53,104 bases of DNA from Coriobacteriaceae bacterium (GCA_004557505.1 SFGZ01000012.1:1-53104), one strand, 5' to 3'; numbered from the stretch's first letter, positions 41,059 to 50,401 are shown. Program-made: numbers and translations. Notes: generated by a model from the letters alone, not told the origin.

Positions 41059-43656
41059 ATGCAGGTAACTAAGCGAGACGGCCGAACAGAGGCCTACGAC
41101 AGGCAGAAGATCGCACGCGCCATGGGCAAGGCGCTCGCAGAGGTAGGCGACCCAACCGGCGGCGACGCCGCAGCGTTGGAATCGCTTCTCGCCCGCGTTG
41201 AGACAGCCCGCGCCACAACGGGCGCGACAGAGGTCGAGCAGATCCAAGACCTGGTGGAGCGCACGCTCATGGAGGCCGGTCACTACGACGCCGCGAAGGC
41301 GTACATCCTCTACCGCCATCGTCGCGCGGAGCTGCGCGCCACCCGCCACGCGATCTGCTCGCTCGCCTTTGGCTCCCCCGCGGGCCAGGCGGCCCCCGCG
41401 ACTCCGGCTTCCGCGGCACCGGCCCCCGCAGTGTCGGACGCAGTCCGCTCGCTGGACGCCGTTCTCGCCAAGATCTCGCGTGACTTCGACCCGGCCGCCT
41501 ATCCCCTCTCCGCGCTCGCGACCAAGTTCCGCGGCTTCGCCAAGCCCTCGATGTCCGCCGACGAGCGCGCAGATGCGCTGGTGCGTGCCGCCGTGGAGCT
41601 CACCACGCCGGAGGCCCCCGGCTGGGACCGCATCGCGGGGAGGCTCCTCTCCCTTGTCGCCGCGCGCCGCCTTGCGCGAGAGGAGCGGGCCCGCGGCCTG
41701 GACGGCCTCTACGACAAGATCCTCTACCTCACCGACCAGGGCCTCTACGGCAGTTACATCCTCGAGCGCTACACGCGCGAGGAAATAGACCAGGCGGCGT
41801 CGTGGATCGACCCCACGCGCGACGAGCTTCTCGACTACCCCGGTCTCGACCTGCTGCTCAAGCGCTACGTGATATGCAGCCACGACCACATCCCCCTGGA
41901 ATCCCCGCAGGAGATGTTCATGGGCATCGCCCTGCACCTCGCCCTGCGCGAGGGCCCCGAGGCGCGCATGGGCTGGGTGCGGCGCTTCTACGACGTGCTC
42001 AGCCAGCTCGAGGTCACCATGGCAACGCCTACCATGTCGAACGCGCGCAAGCCGCACCACCAGCTCTCGAGCTGCTTCATCGACACCGTGCCCGACAGCC
42101 TCGAGGGCATCTACCGGAGCGTGAACAACTTTGCCATGGTCTCGAAGTTTGGCGGCGGCATGGGTATGTACCTGGGCAAAGTGCGCGCCAAGGGAGGTAG
42201 CATCCGGGGATTCGAGGGTGCGGCGGGCGGCGTGGTGCGCTGGATCCGCGTGATCAACGACACCGCCGTGGCCGTGGACCAGCTGGGCGTGCGCGCGGGC
42301 GCCGTGGCCGTCTACCTCGATGCCTGGCACCGCGACCTGCCGGAGTTTTTGCAGCTCCGCACCAACAACGGCGACGACCGCATGAAGGCGCACGACGTCT
42401 TCCCGGCCGTATGCTATCCGGACCTGTTCTGGCGCATGGCCGAAGAGGACCTTAACCAGCCCTGGCACCTCATGTGCCCGCACGACATCCTCACGGTGAA
42501 GGGCTACGCGCTGGAGGACTACTTTGGCGAGGAGTGGGAGCGTCGCTACCTCGAGTGCGTCGCGGACCCCCGCATCCCCAAGCGCAGCGTCACGGTGAAG
42601 GACGTCGTGCGCCTGGTGCTGCGCAGCGCCGTCGAGACGGGCACGCCGTTCGCGTTCATGCGCGACACCGTGAACCGAGCGAACCCCAACCCCCACGCAG
42701 GTATGATCTACTGCTCGAACCTCTGCACCGAGATCGCCCAGAACACGAGCGAGATCCAGAGCGTCTCGCAGGAGGTCGTGACTGCGGACGGCGACACCGT
42801 CGTCGTGGCCACCACGCGCCCCGGTGACTTTGTGGTGTGCAACCTCGCGAGCCTCTCGCTGGGGCGCATCCCCGTCGAGGACGACGCCTGCCTGGCCCGC
42901 ACCGTCCAGACGGCCGTGCGCGCGCTGGACAACGTGATAGATCTCAACTTCTACGCCCTGCCCTACGCCAAGGTCACCAACCGCCGCTACCGCTCGGTTG
43001 GCCTGGGCGTCTCGGGCTACCACCACATGCTTGCCAAGCGCGGCATCATGTGGGAGAGCGAGGAGCACCTTCGCTTCGCCGACGACGTCTTCGAGCGCAT
43101 CAACCGCCACGCCATCGAGGCGTCCTGCGCACTGGCCGAGGAGCGAGGCGCGTACGAGAAGTTCGAAGGCTCGGACTGGCAGACGGGTGCGTACTTCGAG
43201 AAGCGCGGCTATGACTCGCCGGAGTGGCGCGCGCTCGCCAGCCGCGTGGCCGCCCACGGCATGCGCAACGCGTACCTTCTCGCCGTGGCCCCCACCAGCT
43301 CGACCTCCATCGTCGCCGGCACCACGGCCGGGCTCGACCCCGTGATGCGCAAGTTCTTCCTCGAGGAGAAGAAGGGCTCGATGCTGCCGCGCGTGGCACC
43401 CGAGCTCTCGCCTGCGACGTGGTGGTACTACAAGCCGGCCCACATGATCGACCAGACGTGGAGCATGCGCGCCGCGGGCGTGCGCCAGCGCCACATCGAC
43501 CAGGCGCAGTCGGTGAACCTCTACATCACCAACGAGTACACCATGCGGCAGGTGCTCAACCTCTACCTCGAGGCCTGGCGCGACGGCGTCAAGACCGTCT
43601 ACTACGTGCGCAGCAAGTCGCTCGAGGTCGAGGAGTGCGAGAGCTGCTCCAGCTAG
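41059..43656 (+). CDS. nrdA: Class I ribonucleotide reductase, large (alpha) subunit
   Basis: 865 aa. It reduces ribonucleoside diphosphates to deoxyribonucleotides. An N-terminal ATP-cone (VTKRDGRTEAYDRQKIARAM ... YDAAKAYILYRHRRAELR) provides allosteric activity control. The catalytic barrel has LSSCFIDTVPDSLEG (first redox Cys), SNLCTEIAQNTSE (Asn-x-Cys-x-Glu), VYYVRSKS (Tyr pair) and a C-terminal redox pair ECESC. ATG 41059, with GGGGATC upstream. It is followed by the small subunit 41 bp later. Class I enzymes need oxygen to form their radical, so this organism must meet at least some oxygen. Named nrdA for the ATP-cone; nrdE naming is also used. Confidence 0.95.
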   Translation: MQVTKRDGRTEAYDRQKIARAMGKALAEVGDPTGGDAAALESLLARVETARATTGATEVEQIQDLVERTLMEAGHYDAAKAYILYRHRRAELRATRHAICSLAFGSPAGQAAPATPASAAPAPAVSDAVRSLDAVLAKISRDFDPAAYPLSALATKFRGFAKPSMSADERADALVRAAVELTTPEAPGWDRIAGRLLSLVAARRLAREERARGLDGLYDKILYLTDQGLYGSYILERYTREEIDQAASWIDPTRDELLDYPGLDLLLKRYVICSHDHIPLESPQEMFMGIALHLALREGPEARMGWVRRFYDVLSQLEVTMATPTMSNARKPHHQLSSCFIDTVPDSLEGIYRSVNNFAMVSKFGGGMGMYLGKVRAKGGSIRGFEGAAGGVVRWIRVINDTAVAVDQLGVRAGAVAVYLDAWHRDLPEFLQLRTNNGDDRMKAHDVFPAVCYPDLFWRMAEEDLNQPWHLMCPHDILTVKGYALEDYFGEEWERRYLECVADPRIPKRSVTVKDVVRLVLRSAVETGTPFAFMRDTVNRANPNPHAGMIYCSNLCTEIAQNTSEIQSVSQEVVTADGDTVVVATTRPGDFVVCNLASLSLGRIPVEDDACLARTVQTAVRALDNVIDLNFYALPYAKVTNRRYRSVGLGVSGYHHMLAKRGIMWESEEHLRFADDVFERINRHAIEASCALAEERGAYEKFEGSDWQTGAYFEKRGYDSPEWRALASRVAAHGMRNAYLLAVAPTSSTSIVAGTTAGLDPVMRKFFLEEKKGSMLPRVAPELSPATWWYYKPAHMIDQTWSMRAAGVRQRHIDQAQSVNLYITNEYTMRQVLNLYLEAWRDGVKTVYYVRSKSLEVEECESCSS

Positions 43657-43697
43657 CGGCCGGCCAACCCAACCCACCCACAGCAGAAAGGCAACCC

Positions 43698-44756
43698 ATG
43701 CAGGAGACAGACGGCACGCGCCTCTCGCCCAAGGCGCTCTTCAACCCCAATGGCGACACCGACGTGCGCGCAAGGCGCCTCATCGGCGGCAACACCACCA
43801 ACCTCAACGACTTCAACAACGTGAAGTACGCCTGGACAACGGACTGGTACCGCCAGGCCATGAACAACTTCTGGATCCCCGAGGAGATCAACCTCTCACA
43901 GGACGCGAAGGACTACCCCAAGCTCCTGCCCTCCGAGCGCACCGCGTACGACAAGATCCTCTCGTTTCTCGTCTTCCTGGACTCGCTCCAGACGGCCAAC
44001 CTCCCCAACGTCGGCGATTTCATCACCGCCAACGAGGTCAACCTGTGCCTGCACATCCAGACCTTCCAGGAGTGCGTACACTCGCAGAGCTACTCGTACA
44101 TGCTCGACACCATCTGCAGTCCCGAGCAGCGCAACGACATCCTCTACCAGTGGAAGACCGACGAACGCCTGCTGGAGAGAAACACGTTCATCGGCAACCT
44201 CTACAACGAGTTCCAGAGGCGCCAGGACGCTCCGACCCTGCTGCGCGTGATGATGGCGAACTTCATCCTTGAGGGCGTGTACTTCTACTCGGGCTTCATG
44301 TTCTTTTACAACCTGGCGCGCAACGGCAAGATGCCCGGCAGCGCGCAGGAGATCCGCTACATCAACCGCGACGAGAACACGCACCTGTGGCTCTTCCGCA
44401 ACATGATCCTGGAGCTCCAGCGGGAGGAGCCCCAGCTCTTCTCCGAGAATGCCGTGGCCGAGCTGCGGGCGATGCTTGAGGAGGGCGTGCGCCAGGAGGT
44501 TGCCTGGGGTCAGTACGTGATTGGCGACGAGATCCCCGGCCTTACGGGCAAAGAGGTGAGCGACTACATCCACTACCTGGGCAACCTTCGTTGGAGCTCG
44601 CTGGGCATGGGGCAGCTTTACCCGGAGTTTGCCGAAGAGCCCCAGGGCATGGCGTGGGTCTCGCAGTACAGCAACGCCAACATGGTGAAGACGGACTTCT
44701 TCGAGGCCAAGTCCACCGCCTATGCGAAGTCGACCGCCCTGGTGGATGACCTGTAG
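43698..44756 (+). CDS. nrdB: Class I ribonucleotide reductase, small (beta) subunit
   Basis: 352 aa. It holds the diiron (or dimetal) centre that makes the radical used by the large subunit. Ligands by pattern: Asp95 in FLDSLQT, Glu125 and His128 in FQECVHSQSY, Glu192 in FILEGVYFYSG, and Glu226 and His229 in NRDENTHLW. The radical tyrosine is kept as Tyr132. AGAAAGG precedes the ATG. It ends in an unusually long perfect hairpin. The retained tyrosine argues against the tyrosine-free (class Ic) type. Confidence 0.95.
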   Translation: MQETDGTRLSPKALFNPNGDTDVRARRLIGGNTTNLNDFNNVKYAWTTDWYRQAMNNFWIPEEINLSQDAKDYPKLLPSERTAYDKILSFLVFLDSLQTANLPNVGDFITANEVNLCLHIQTFQECVHSQSYSYMLDTICSPEQRNDILYQWKTDERLLERNTFIGNLYNEFQRRQDAPTLLRVMMANFILEGVYFYSGFMFFYNLARNGKMPGSAQEIRYINRDENTHLWLFRNMILELQREEPQLFSENAVAELRAMLEEGVRQEVAWGQYVIGDEIPGLTGKEVSDYIHYLGNLRWSSLGMGQLYPEFAEEPQGMAWVSQYSNANMVKTDFFEAKSTAYAKSTALVDDL

Positions 44757-44808
44757 GCCCCGTGCGCCCGCACCACCGGCGCGGGGGGACTCGCGCAACG
44801 CATGCGCA

Positions 44809-44847
44809 CCCGAACGTGTGACCCGCGCAGGATGTCACACGTTCGGG
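44809..44847 (+). terminator. Hairpin after nrdB
   Basis: CCCGAACGTGTGAC (44809-44822) pairs perfectly with 44834-44847, a 14-bp stem with an 11-nt loop. There is no T-run after it, so it may be a terminator helped by another factor or an mRNA-stabilising end. Confidence 0.65.
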
Positions 44848-45011
44848 CAACGATTGTGTAACGCCCCCCAGCGAGACCGGCGGGACAAGCCATACGGGAG
44901 GATTGCGGCACGGCCGAAGGGGCGGGCTGCCCGAGAGTCTCGCCGGGCAGCCGCCGCAGGCGTACCATATACGCATCTGACAGCGTTGGGTTCGTTGGGT
45001 TTGGAGGCCAC

Positions 45012-45593
45012 ATGGGCGAGCTCACACCGGAGGAACGCGGGCAAAGGATCATCGGTGCCTGTCTGGCCGAGAAAAGCGCCAACCCCTACGAGGTCTTCCG
45101 CAACGTCGCGCGCAGGGACTTCGTTCGCATGCATGGGCCCGAGCACCACGTGCTCGACGGCGCGGCCGTGCTCGTCGCGTACCACAACGCTGGGGGCGAC
45201 GTCGACCTTCCTGCGGCGCTCGCCGAGCTTGCGTCGCGTGGGCTGCGGATGCCGGGTGCCATGTGCGGCCTCTGGGGCATGTGCGGAGCAACCGCCTCCG
45301 TGGGTGCGGCGCTCTCCATACTCGAGGGGACCGGCCCGCTCTCGGGCGATGACTCTTGGGGCAGCCACATGGCGTACACGTCCCGCGCACTCGAGGCCCT
45401 CTCGCACATCGGCGGGCCACGCTGCTGCAAGCGCGATGCGTATATCTCGCTGGAGACCGCCGTTGACTACATCCGCGAACGCTTCGGCGTGCGCCTTGAG
45501 AAGGATGACGTCCGATGCGGGTTCTACCCGAAAAACGCCCAATGCCTGGGCGAGCGCTGCCCGTTCTTCCCCGCGAACACGACGGGCGCGTAG
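45012..45593 (+). CDS. DUF5714 domain protein
   Basis: 193 aa, soluble, cysteine-rich. Motifs: MHGPEHHVLDGAAVLVAYHNAGG, MPGAMCGLWGMCGATASVGAALS, the GGPRCCKRDAYISLETAVDYI pair, and CGFYPKNAQCLGERCPFF. This pattern matches the DUF5714 family, which in other bacteria often occurs fused to radical-SAM or methyltransferase domains; here it stands alone. The conserved cysteines suggest metal binding. Function unknown. Start ATG 45012. Confidence 0.8.
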   Translation: MGELTPEERGQRIIGACLAEKSANPYEVFRNVARRDFVRMHGPEHHVLDGAAVLVAYHNAGGDVDLPAALAELASRGLRMPGAMCGLWGMCGATASVGAALSILEGTGPLSGDDSWGSHMAYTSRALEALSHIGGPRCCKRDAYISLETAVDYIRERFGVRLEKDDVRCGFYPKNAQCLGERCPFFPANTTGA

Positions 45594-45651
45594 GCTGGGG
45601 CACCCGACAACGGTTATGACCGCTGGGGCGGGCGCAACTTGATGCCGCGGC

Positions 45652-45900
45652 GCGCAAAAACGCCCCATCGAACGGATTTCCTCTCGCCTGTGCATAAAAA
45701 CGCCCCATCGAACAGCGCTGTCGGGAGACTTATATCACTTATGCAACTAAGTTTACACTGAAACTAATATATGTATATAAATATGCATTTTTATGCAACT
45801 ATAAGCTAACTGTTTGATTTCTCAGCACAGAGTCACCGTTCGATAGGACACTTTTACGCACGTTCCCACGATTCCCAGGTCGATAGGACACTTTTATGCA
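45652..45900. mobile_element. AT-rich element flanked by paired 23-nt repeats at both ends
   Basis: Four copies of a ~23-nt motif (GTTCGATRGGRCRYTTTTAYGCA). Two are inverted on the left (45652-45673, 45691-45713) and two direct on the right (45838-45860, 45878-45900). In each arm the copies are spaced by exactly 40 bp. The ~125-bp core is AT-rich, unlike its surroundings, and has more TTTTTATGCA-like strings. No ORF is supported. The layout of two protein-binding-like sites per end resembles transposon ends with multiple transposase sites, as in IS21-type elements. A remnant or non-autonomous copy is the favoured reading; a regulatory array is the alternative. Confidence 0.65.
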
Positions 45901-46044
45901 GAGATCGGCTACGGCCGCACATTTCCGCGACAAGCGGGTTACAGGCGCAAGAGTGACCAGGGCTCCATCAACTAGGGTGAGCCTTTCGTCCATAATTGGC
46001 TCGACAGCACTCGGGGCGACGCCCCTCCAACGGAAGGCAGCATC

Positions 46045-47250
46045 ATGAACGACTTCGTGTTCCAATCCCCCACCCGCTTCGTGTTTGGCCGCGGCTATGC
46101 CGACAAGGCTGGCGAGGAGGTCGCAGCCCTTGGGGCCAAGCGCGTCCTTCTGGTGTGTGGCGGCGGCTCTGTGGTGCGCACGGGGCTTCTCTCCCGCGTG
46201 GCCGCCTCGCTCGAAGGCGCCGGCGTCGCCCACGTGGAGCTCCCCGGCGTCCGGCCCAACCCCGAGGTTGGCCTGGTGCGCAGGGGCATCGAGCTGGCAC
46301 GCGCCGAGAAGCTCGACCTCATCCTTGCCGTTGGCGGCGGCTCCGTCATCGACTGCTCCAAGGCAATCGCGTTTGGCGTTCCCTACCAGGGCGACGTCTG
46401 GGACTTCTTCGCGCACAAGGCAAGCGTAGGCGTGTGCCTGCCCATCGCGTGCGTGCTCACCATCCCCGCCGCGGGCTCCGAGGCCTCGGCCTCCTGCGTC
46501 ATCAGCAACGACGCGCTCAGCCTCAAGCGCGGCGTCAACGGCGATGCGTTCCGCCCGCGCGTGGCAATCCTCGACCCCGAGGTCACCTTCACGTTGCCGC
46601 AGTACCAGACGGCAGCCGGTGCGGTGGACATCATCTGCCACATCTGCGAGCGATTCTTCAGCGCGGCGGGCCCCGTCCCCGTGACGGATAACATTGCGTG
46701 CGGCATCATCCGCGCCGTGGTGGACGCGGCGAACGCCGTGACGGCCAAGCCCGATGACTACGACGCGCGCGCAACGATCATGTGGTCTGGCACACTCGCC
46801 CACAACGACCTCTGCGGCTGCGGTCGCGCCCCCGCGGCCGAAAAGCGCGCCGGCGGCTGGGAGAGCCACGGCCTCGAGCACGAGATCTCCGCGCACCGAC
46901 CCGAGATCGCTCACGGCGCGGGCCTGGCCGTTATCCTCCCCGCCTGGATGCGCTACGTCTGGCGCGCCGACCGCGAGCGCTTCCTGGCCTTTGCCCAGGG
47001 CGTCTTTGACGTGGAGCCGGTGGACGAGTCGGACGAGGCCACCGAGGACGCCATAACCTTTGCCATCGACGAGCTACAACGCTTCTTCGTGGGCCTTGGC
47101 ATGCCACGCACCCTCTCCGACCTGGGACTTGCTCCGGATGAGGTTGACGAGTGGCTGGAGACCCTGCGTCAGAACAAGGGCGAGCGCTTCGGCGAGCTGA
47201 GGCCCCTGACCATGGACGACGCGCGCACGATCTACCTCTCGGCGTTCTGA
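46045..47250 (+). CDS. Iron-containing alcohol dehydrogenase (butanol dehydrogenase type)
   Basis: 401 aa. The N-terminal nucleotide-binding part has VLLVCGGGSVVRTGLL and ILAVGGGSVIDCSKAIAFG (NAD(P) loop). The helical metal domain carries ligands in AGAVDIICHICERFF (Asp, His), GLEHEISA and AHGAGLAVILPAW (His residues). It interconverts an aldehyde and an alcohol during fermentation; related BDH/YqhD enzymes prefer NADPH and short-chain aldehydes. Single gene downstream of the repeat-flanked AT-rich element; convergent with the permease. Confidence 0.93.
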   Translation: MNDFVFQSPTRFVFGRGYADKAGEEVAALGAKRVLLVCGGGSVVRTGLLSRVAASLEGAGVAHVELPGVRPNPEVGLVRRGIELARAEKLDLILAVGGGSVIDCSKAIAFGVPYQGDVWDFFAHKASVGVCLPIACVLTIPAAGSEASASCVISNDALSLKRGVNGDAFRPRVAILDPEVTFTLPQYQTAAGAVDIICHICERFFSAAGPVPVTDNIACGIIRAVVDAANAVTAKPDDYDARATIMWSGTLAHNDLCGCGRAPAAEKRAGGWESHGLEHEISAHRPEIAHGAGLAVILPAWMRYVWRADRERFLAFAQGVFDVEPVDESDEATEDAITFAIDELQRFFVGLGMPRTLSDLGLAPDEVDEWLETLRQNKGERFGELRPLTMDDARTIYLSAF

Positions 47251-47283
47251 GCGCTGGTTCCGAGCACGTCGGACACGCGAGCG

Positions 47284-48696
47284 TCAGAACTCCTGGATGC
47301 CGTCGGGGGTCTCGATGACCACCTTGGAATGCCTCCAGCGCACCAGGACCATGTACAGCCATAGGAGAACGCCGACGCCCAGATACACGCCGAAGGAGAT
47401 CCAGGAGCCGGTTCCCTGGCCAAGCGTACAGAAGAAGGCGATGGCGACCATGACGCACATGGCCAGGATCCGCAGCGCGTTGCCGCCCCTGACGGGATTC
47501 GGGCTCTTCCAGCGCGGGTGCAGCCAGCGAATGCGCACCGCCGAGACCATCGTCAGGGCATATGCGCAGGCACAGCCGAACGACATGAGATTGAAGAAGT
47601 CGTTCATGAACGTCGTCGCGTTCATGAGGAGCAGAAAGACCAGGGAGATGGCCAGCAGGAACACGTTGGGCAGGATCGGCTGCCTATGCTTGTTGACCCT
47701 GCTGAACGAGGAGGGCAGGAAGTTCTTCTCGCTCATTGAGTACAGCATGCGCACCGTCGACATCCAGAAGCCGAGGATGGAGGCCCCCAGGCCCATCAGG
47801 ACCGAGAAGAACCCATAGGCGACCGGCCATGCGGCCCACCCAAGCGTACGCTCCATGTTGATGATGGTCATGAAGCCGTTGGCGGCATCGCCGGCAAGGA
47901 GGTTGGGCACGCTGTCCAGCCCGGCGACGCAGAAATAGAAGAACGTGTAGATGGCGCCGCAGGTGATGATGGAGCCGCAAATCGCCTTCTTGGAGTCCTT
48001 GATCGGGAAGTCCCCCTCCTCCACCATCTGCGGGACCGTCTCGAACCCGAAGTACGGCGTGATGAGCAGCGCCAGGCCAATGACCCATGGCGGAATGCCG
48101 TAGACGCTCTCCAGCCCGCTCCAGAACATCCCGCCGCTCATGTTCTGAATCGACCAGTGCCCCGAGAACAGGATGAGGACGCCGGTGACGATGGTCGCAA
48201 CGATGTTGACGAACAGGCAGAGGGCCTGCGCCTTGACCAGTACCTTAACGTCCTGCAGGCTGAGGAAGAAGACGAAGACCAGGATGCACACGCCTATCGG
48301 CATCGTGGTCGCAAAGGTCAGGTCCAGGCCGACCGTCCTGGAGATCCACGTTGCGATCGCCATCACCACGGCCGGGGGCACGGCGATCCAAGCCGCCATG
48401 ATCAGCCACGACGCAAAGAAGCCCACGTGCTTGTTGATGCCGACCGTGTTGTAGATCAGCTCGCCGCCCGCCTTGTGAAAGAGGGGGGCGAGCTCCGAAT
48501 ACACCAGAGCGGTCGGAAGGATCGACAGCGCCATTATGGCAAACGCCAGCCATGTGCCCGAGCCACAGTACCCGAAGAAGACCGAATCCCAGTAGCTCAC
48601 CCACGTGAAGATGGAGCCCGTCGCAACGGTGTAGACAAATACCAGCTTCAGGCTTTTTTGCAGGCTGCCGCCCTGCTCGCTCTGTGTCTCGGGCAT
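47284..48696 (-). CDS. APC-family amino acid permease
   Basis: 470 aa with about twelve membrane helices. The first helix carries YTVATGSIFTWVSYWDSVFF, a variant of the APC GSI substrate motif. It imports an amino acid or amine, either with protons or as an exchanger; the substrate cannot be assigned. AAAGGGGGA precedes ATG 48696. It follows the SDR gene by 65 bp on the same strand, so the two are likely an operon, and both may act on the same compound. Confidence 0.9.
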   Translation of the reverse strand: MPETQSEQGGSLQKSLKLVFVYTVATGSIFTWVSYWDSVFFGYCGSGTWLAFAIMALSILPTALVYSELAPLFHKAGGELIYNTVGINKHVGFFASWLIMAAWIAVPPAVVMAIATWISRTVGLDLTFATTMPIGVCILVFVFFLSLQDVKVLVKAQALCLFVNIVATIVTGVLILFSGHWSIQNMSGGMFWSGLESVYGIPPWVIGLALLITPYFGFETVPQMVEEGDFPIKDSKKAICGSIITCGAIYTFFYFCVAGLDSVPNLLAGDAANGFMTIINMERTLGWAAWPVAYGFFSVLMGLGASILGFWMSTVRMLYSMSEKNFLPSSFSRVNKHRQPILPNVFLLAISLVFLLLMNATTFMNDFFNLMSFGCACAYALTMVSAVRIRWLHPRWKSPNPVRGGNALRILAMCVMVAIAFFCTLGQGTGSWISFGVYLGVGVLLWLYMVLVRWRHSKVVIETPDGIQEF

Positions 48697-48761
48697 CGAG
48701 TCCCCCTTTGCCTAGGATGGAAGCCGAACCGTCCCTTTCGCGTGGATGCCGTCGCTTGCGA

Positions 48762-49562
48762 TCAGTTCGTTCCTATCGAGCTGGTCTCCGGAAGCGTGGC
48801 GGCGCCGTCGATGACAATCTGCGCGCCCGTGATGTAGGAGGCGTCGTCGCTCCCCAGAAAGGCGAACAGGTTGCCGACTTCGATCGGCTTGGCGAGCCGT
48901 CCGAGGGGCACGTTGCGGGCGATGTCCGTGATTGCGCTCTCGGGGTCCTCCGGATTGGATTCCCGGGCCATCCTCTCGACCATTGGCGTCCGAGCGTACC
49001 CGAGCTGGCTGCAGTTGACGCGGATGTTCTTTGGCGCGTACTCCACCGCCAGGCAGCGCGTGAGCCCCACCAGCGCCGCTTTGGACATGGCGTAGGCGGC
49101 CTCGCCGCCATCCGCAACGATGTCCCCGGTGACGGAGGAGGCTATCACGACTGCCCCCTTGCCCTCTTCCAGCATATACGGGATGCACGCCTGCACCGTG
49201 TTCCAGGTGCCCTTGATGTTGACGTCAATGTGGAAGTCGCGCGTCTCGTCGGACATCTCCTCAAAGGGCGCCAGGCGGCAGACGCCGGCGTTGGCACAGC
49301 AGACGTCCAGCGACCCGAACGCGGCGGCCGTTGCCTTCGCGGCCGCCCTCATCTGCTCCTTGTCTGCCACGTTGCCGACGTACGTGATGATCTCCGCGTC
49401 CGGGCACTGCTTACGAAGCGTCTCAGCCGTGACCTCGACGTCCTTTGAGAGATCCACCATGCAGATCTTTGCCCCGGCCTTCACGTACGCCTCCGAGATG
49501 CCGGCCCCCAGACCAGCGCCCGCCCCAGTGATCAGGGCGGCCTTCCCTTGCAGATTCGCCAT
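48762..49562 (-). CDS. Short-chain dehydrogenase/reductase
   Basis: 266 aa, classical SDR: ALITGAGAGLGAGISEAYVKAG (cofactor loop), CCANAGVC, catalytic Ser in VVIASSVTGDI, Tyr/Lys in YAMSKAALVGLTR, and the closing ITGAQIVIDGG-like VIDGAATLP. The Asp in MVDLSKD suggests NAD(H) preference. Substrate unknown; it is upstream of an amino acid permease. I chose ATG 49562 because GAGGAGG is at a proper distance; the ATG at 49571 is too close. Confidence 0.9.
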   Translation of the reverse strand: MANLQGKAALITGAGAGLGAGISEAYVKAGAKICMVDLSKDVEVTAETLRKQCPDAEIITYVGNVADKEQMRAAAKATAAAFGSLDVCCANAGVCRLAPFEEMSDETRDFHIDVNIKGTWNTVQACIPYMLEEGKGAVVIASSVTGDIVADGGEAAYAMSKAALVGLTRCLAVEYAPKNIRVNCSQLGYARTPMVERMARESNPEDPESAITDIARNVPLGRLAKPIEVGNLFAFLGSDDASYITGAQIVIDGAATLPETSSIGTN

Positions 49563-49880
49563 GCTGGACATCTCCTCCTCATTTGGATGCTCCACCCTGT
49601 GATCCAGTATATTGCCGATATGCCTTGACAATGCAGCATTTTTATACATGAAAGCCGGTGGGTTTTGCCCGCCCCCCATGCACCATCAGACGGCTGAGGG
49701 ACACAGGCACCGACGTTAGCGTTTGACGCCAAGACCCGTTCGGTGGCCTCCTGCCGCCGCGTGAATGCCCTGGGGCATCGCAACTGCAACTATCCCTTTG
49801 CTGGCTTTCGGGCGGCGTCATCACCCATCATCCCCGTCTGCTTCGGTCTGCTGGCCTCCGCGCGCAATAAGAAGTGCCCG
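49563..49880. other. Leader region of the SDR-permease operon
   Basis: A possible -10 (TATACT, minus strand, 49606-49611) with weak -35 candidates is about 45 bp upstream of the SDR start. The rest, about 260 bp, shows no supported gene. Confidence 0.4.
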
Positions 49881-50085
49881 GATGACGCGCGGAAGTCAGG
49901 ATGTGAGCGTTATTTTCTTGCACGGCCTGCCGCCCACACGGCCAGGCGGAGTGGGCGCAGGGGCCGCGCCCGCGTTTTTCCCTGTTGGCTATGCGCTCGC
50001 AGGTGGCGGGGACGGCCGGGTCGGCTCCTCTGGGGTCCCGTGCGGGCGGCCGTCCCGCTCACTTCCGGGCTTCCGCACGTCATTT
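49881..50085. mobile_element. Second, diverged copy of the inverted-repeat element
   Basis: The left arm, 49881-49908 (GATGACGCGCGGAAGTCAGG...), and the right arm, 50057-50085, are imperfect inverted repeats (about 23 of 28 positions). The left arm matches that of the 36038 element at about 24 of 28 positions, and both continue GTTATTTT. Total length ~205 bp against 219 bp. The internal sequence is unrelated and GC-rich. Confidence 0.6.
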
Positions 50086-50309
50086 GCGGCTTCGAGGTGG
50101 CGCGGGGGGCCGCGCGCCGGCGGCAGGCGCGCTGGCGCGGTTCGCGGTCACGAGCCCGCGGCCGGCAGGGCCCATGTGCCGGCGGCAGACACCCCTCGGG
50201 AGCGGCCGGGAGGCGCGAAGCGGTGGGCGGCGGCGGTCTTGGCGCAGCCCCCTGCGCGCCACAACGCAAGCGACAGTCCACCGGCCTGCGGTTTCGCAAA
50301 CCTTAAGGA
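50086..50309. other. GC-rich intergenic region, no gene seen
   Basis: About 220 bp between the repeat element and the rmlCD terminator. ORFs are short and lack ribosome sites. Nothing further is supported. Confidence 0.4.
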
Positions 50310-50341
50310 TGAGGCGGGGTCACTCGCGCAACCCCGCCTCA
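50310..50341 (-). terminator. Terminator of the rml operon (TGAGGC/GCCTCA type)
   Basis: TGAGGCGGGGT at 50310-50320 pairs perfectly with ACCCCGCCTCA at 50331-50341, with a 10-nt loop. It lies 61 bp past the rmlCD stop on the minus strand. Confidence 0.75.
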
Positions 50342-50401
50342 CGACAATCGCTTCGCCCCTGTCGGCATGCGAATGGCAAGCCGCTGGCTATCCGGCATCC
50401 C

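Noticed and set aside
40903..43677. 924-codon open frame on the minus strand opposite nrdA
   Set aside because: The plus strand encodes a full NrdA. The antisense frame is rich in Val, Ala, Arg, His and Gly as expected from reverse reading and has no ribosome site.
45652..45900. CRISPR array made of the 23-nt repeats
   Set aside because: Only two copies per arm, in opposite orientations, with 17-bp gaps that are too short for spacers, and no cas genes nearby.
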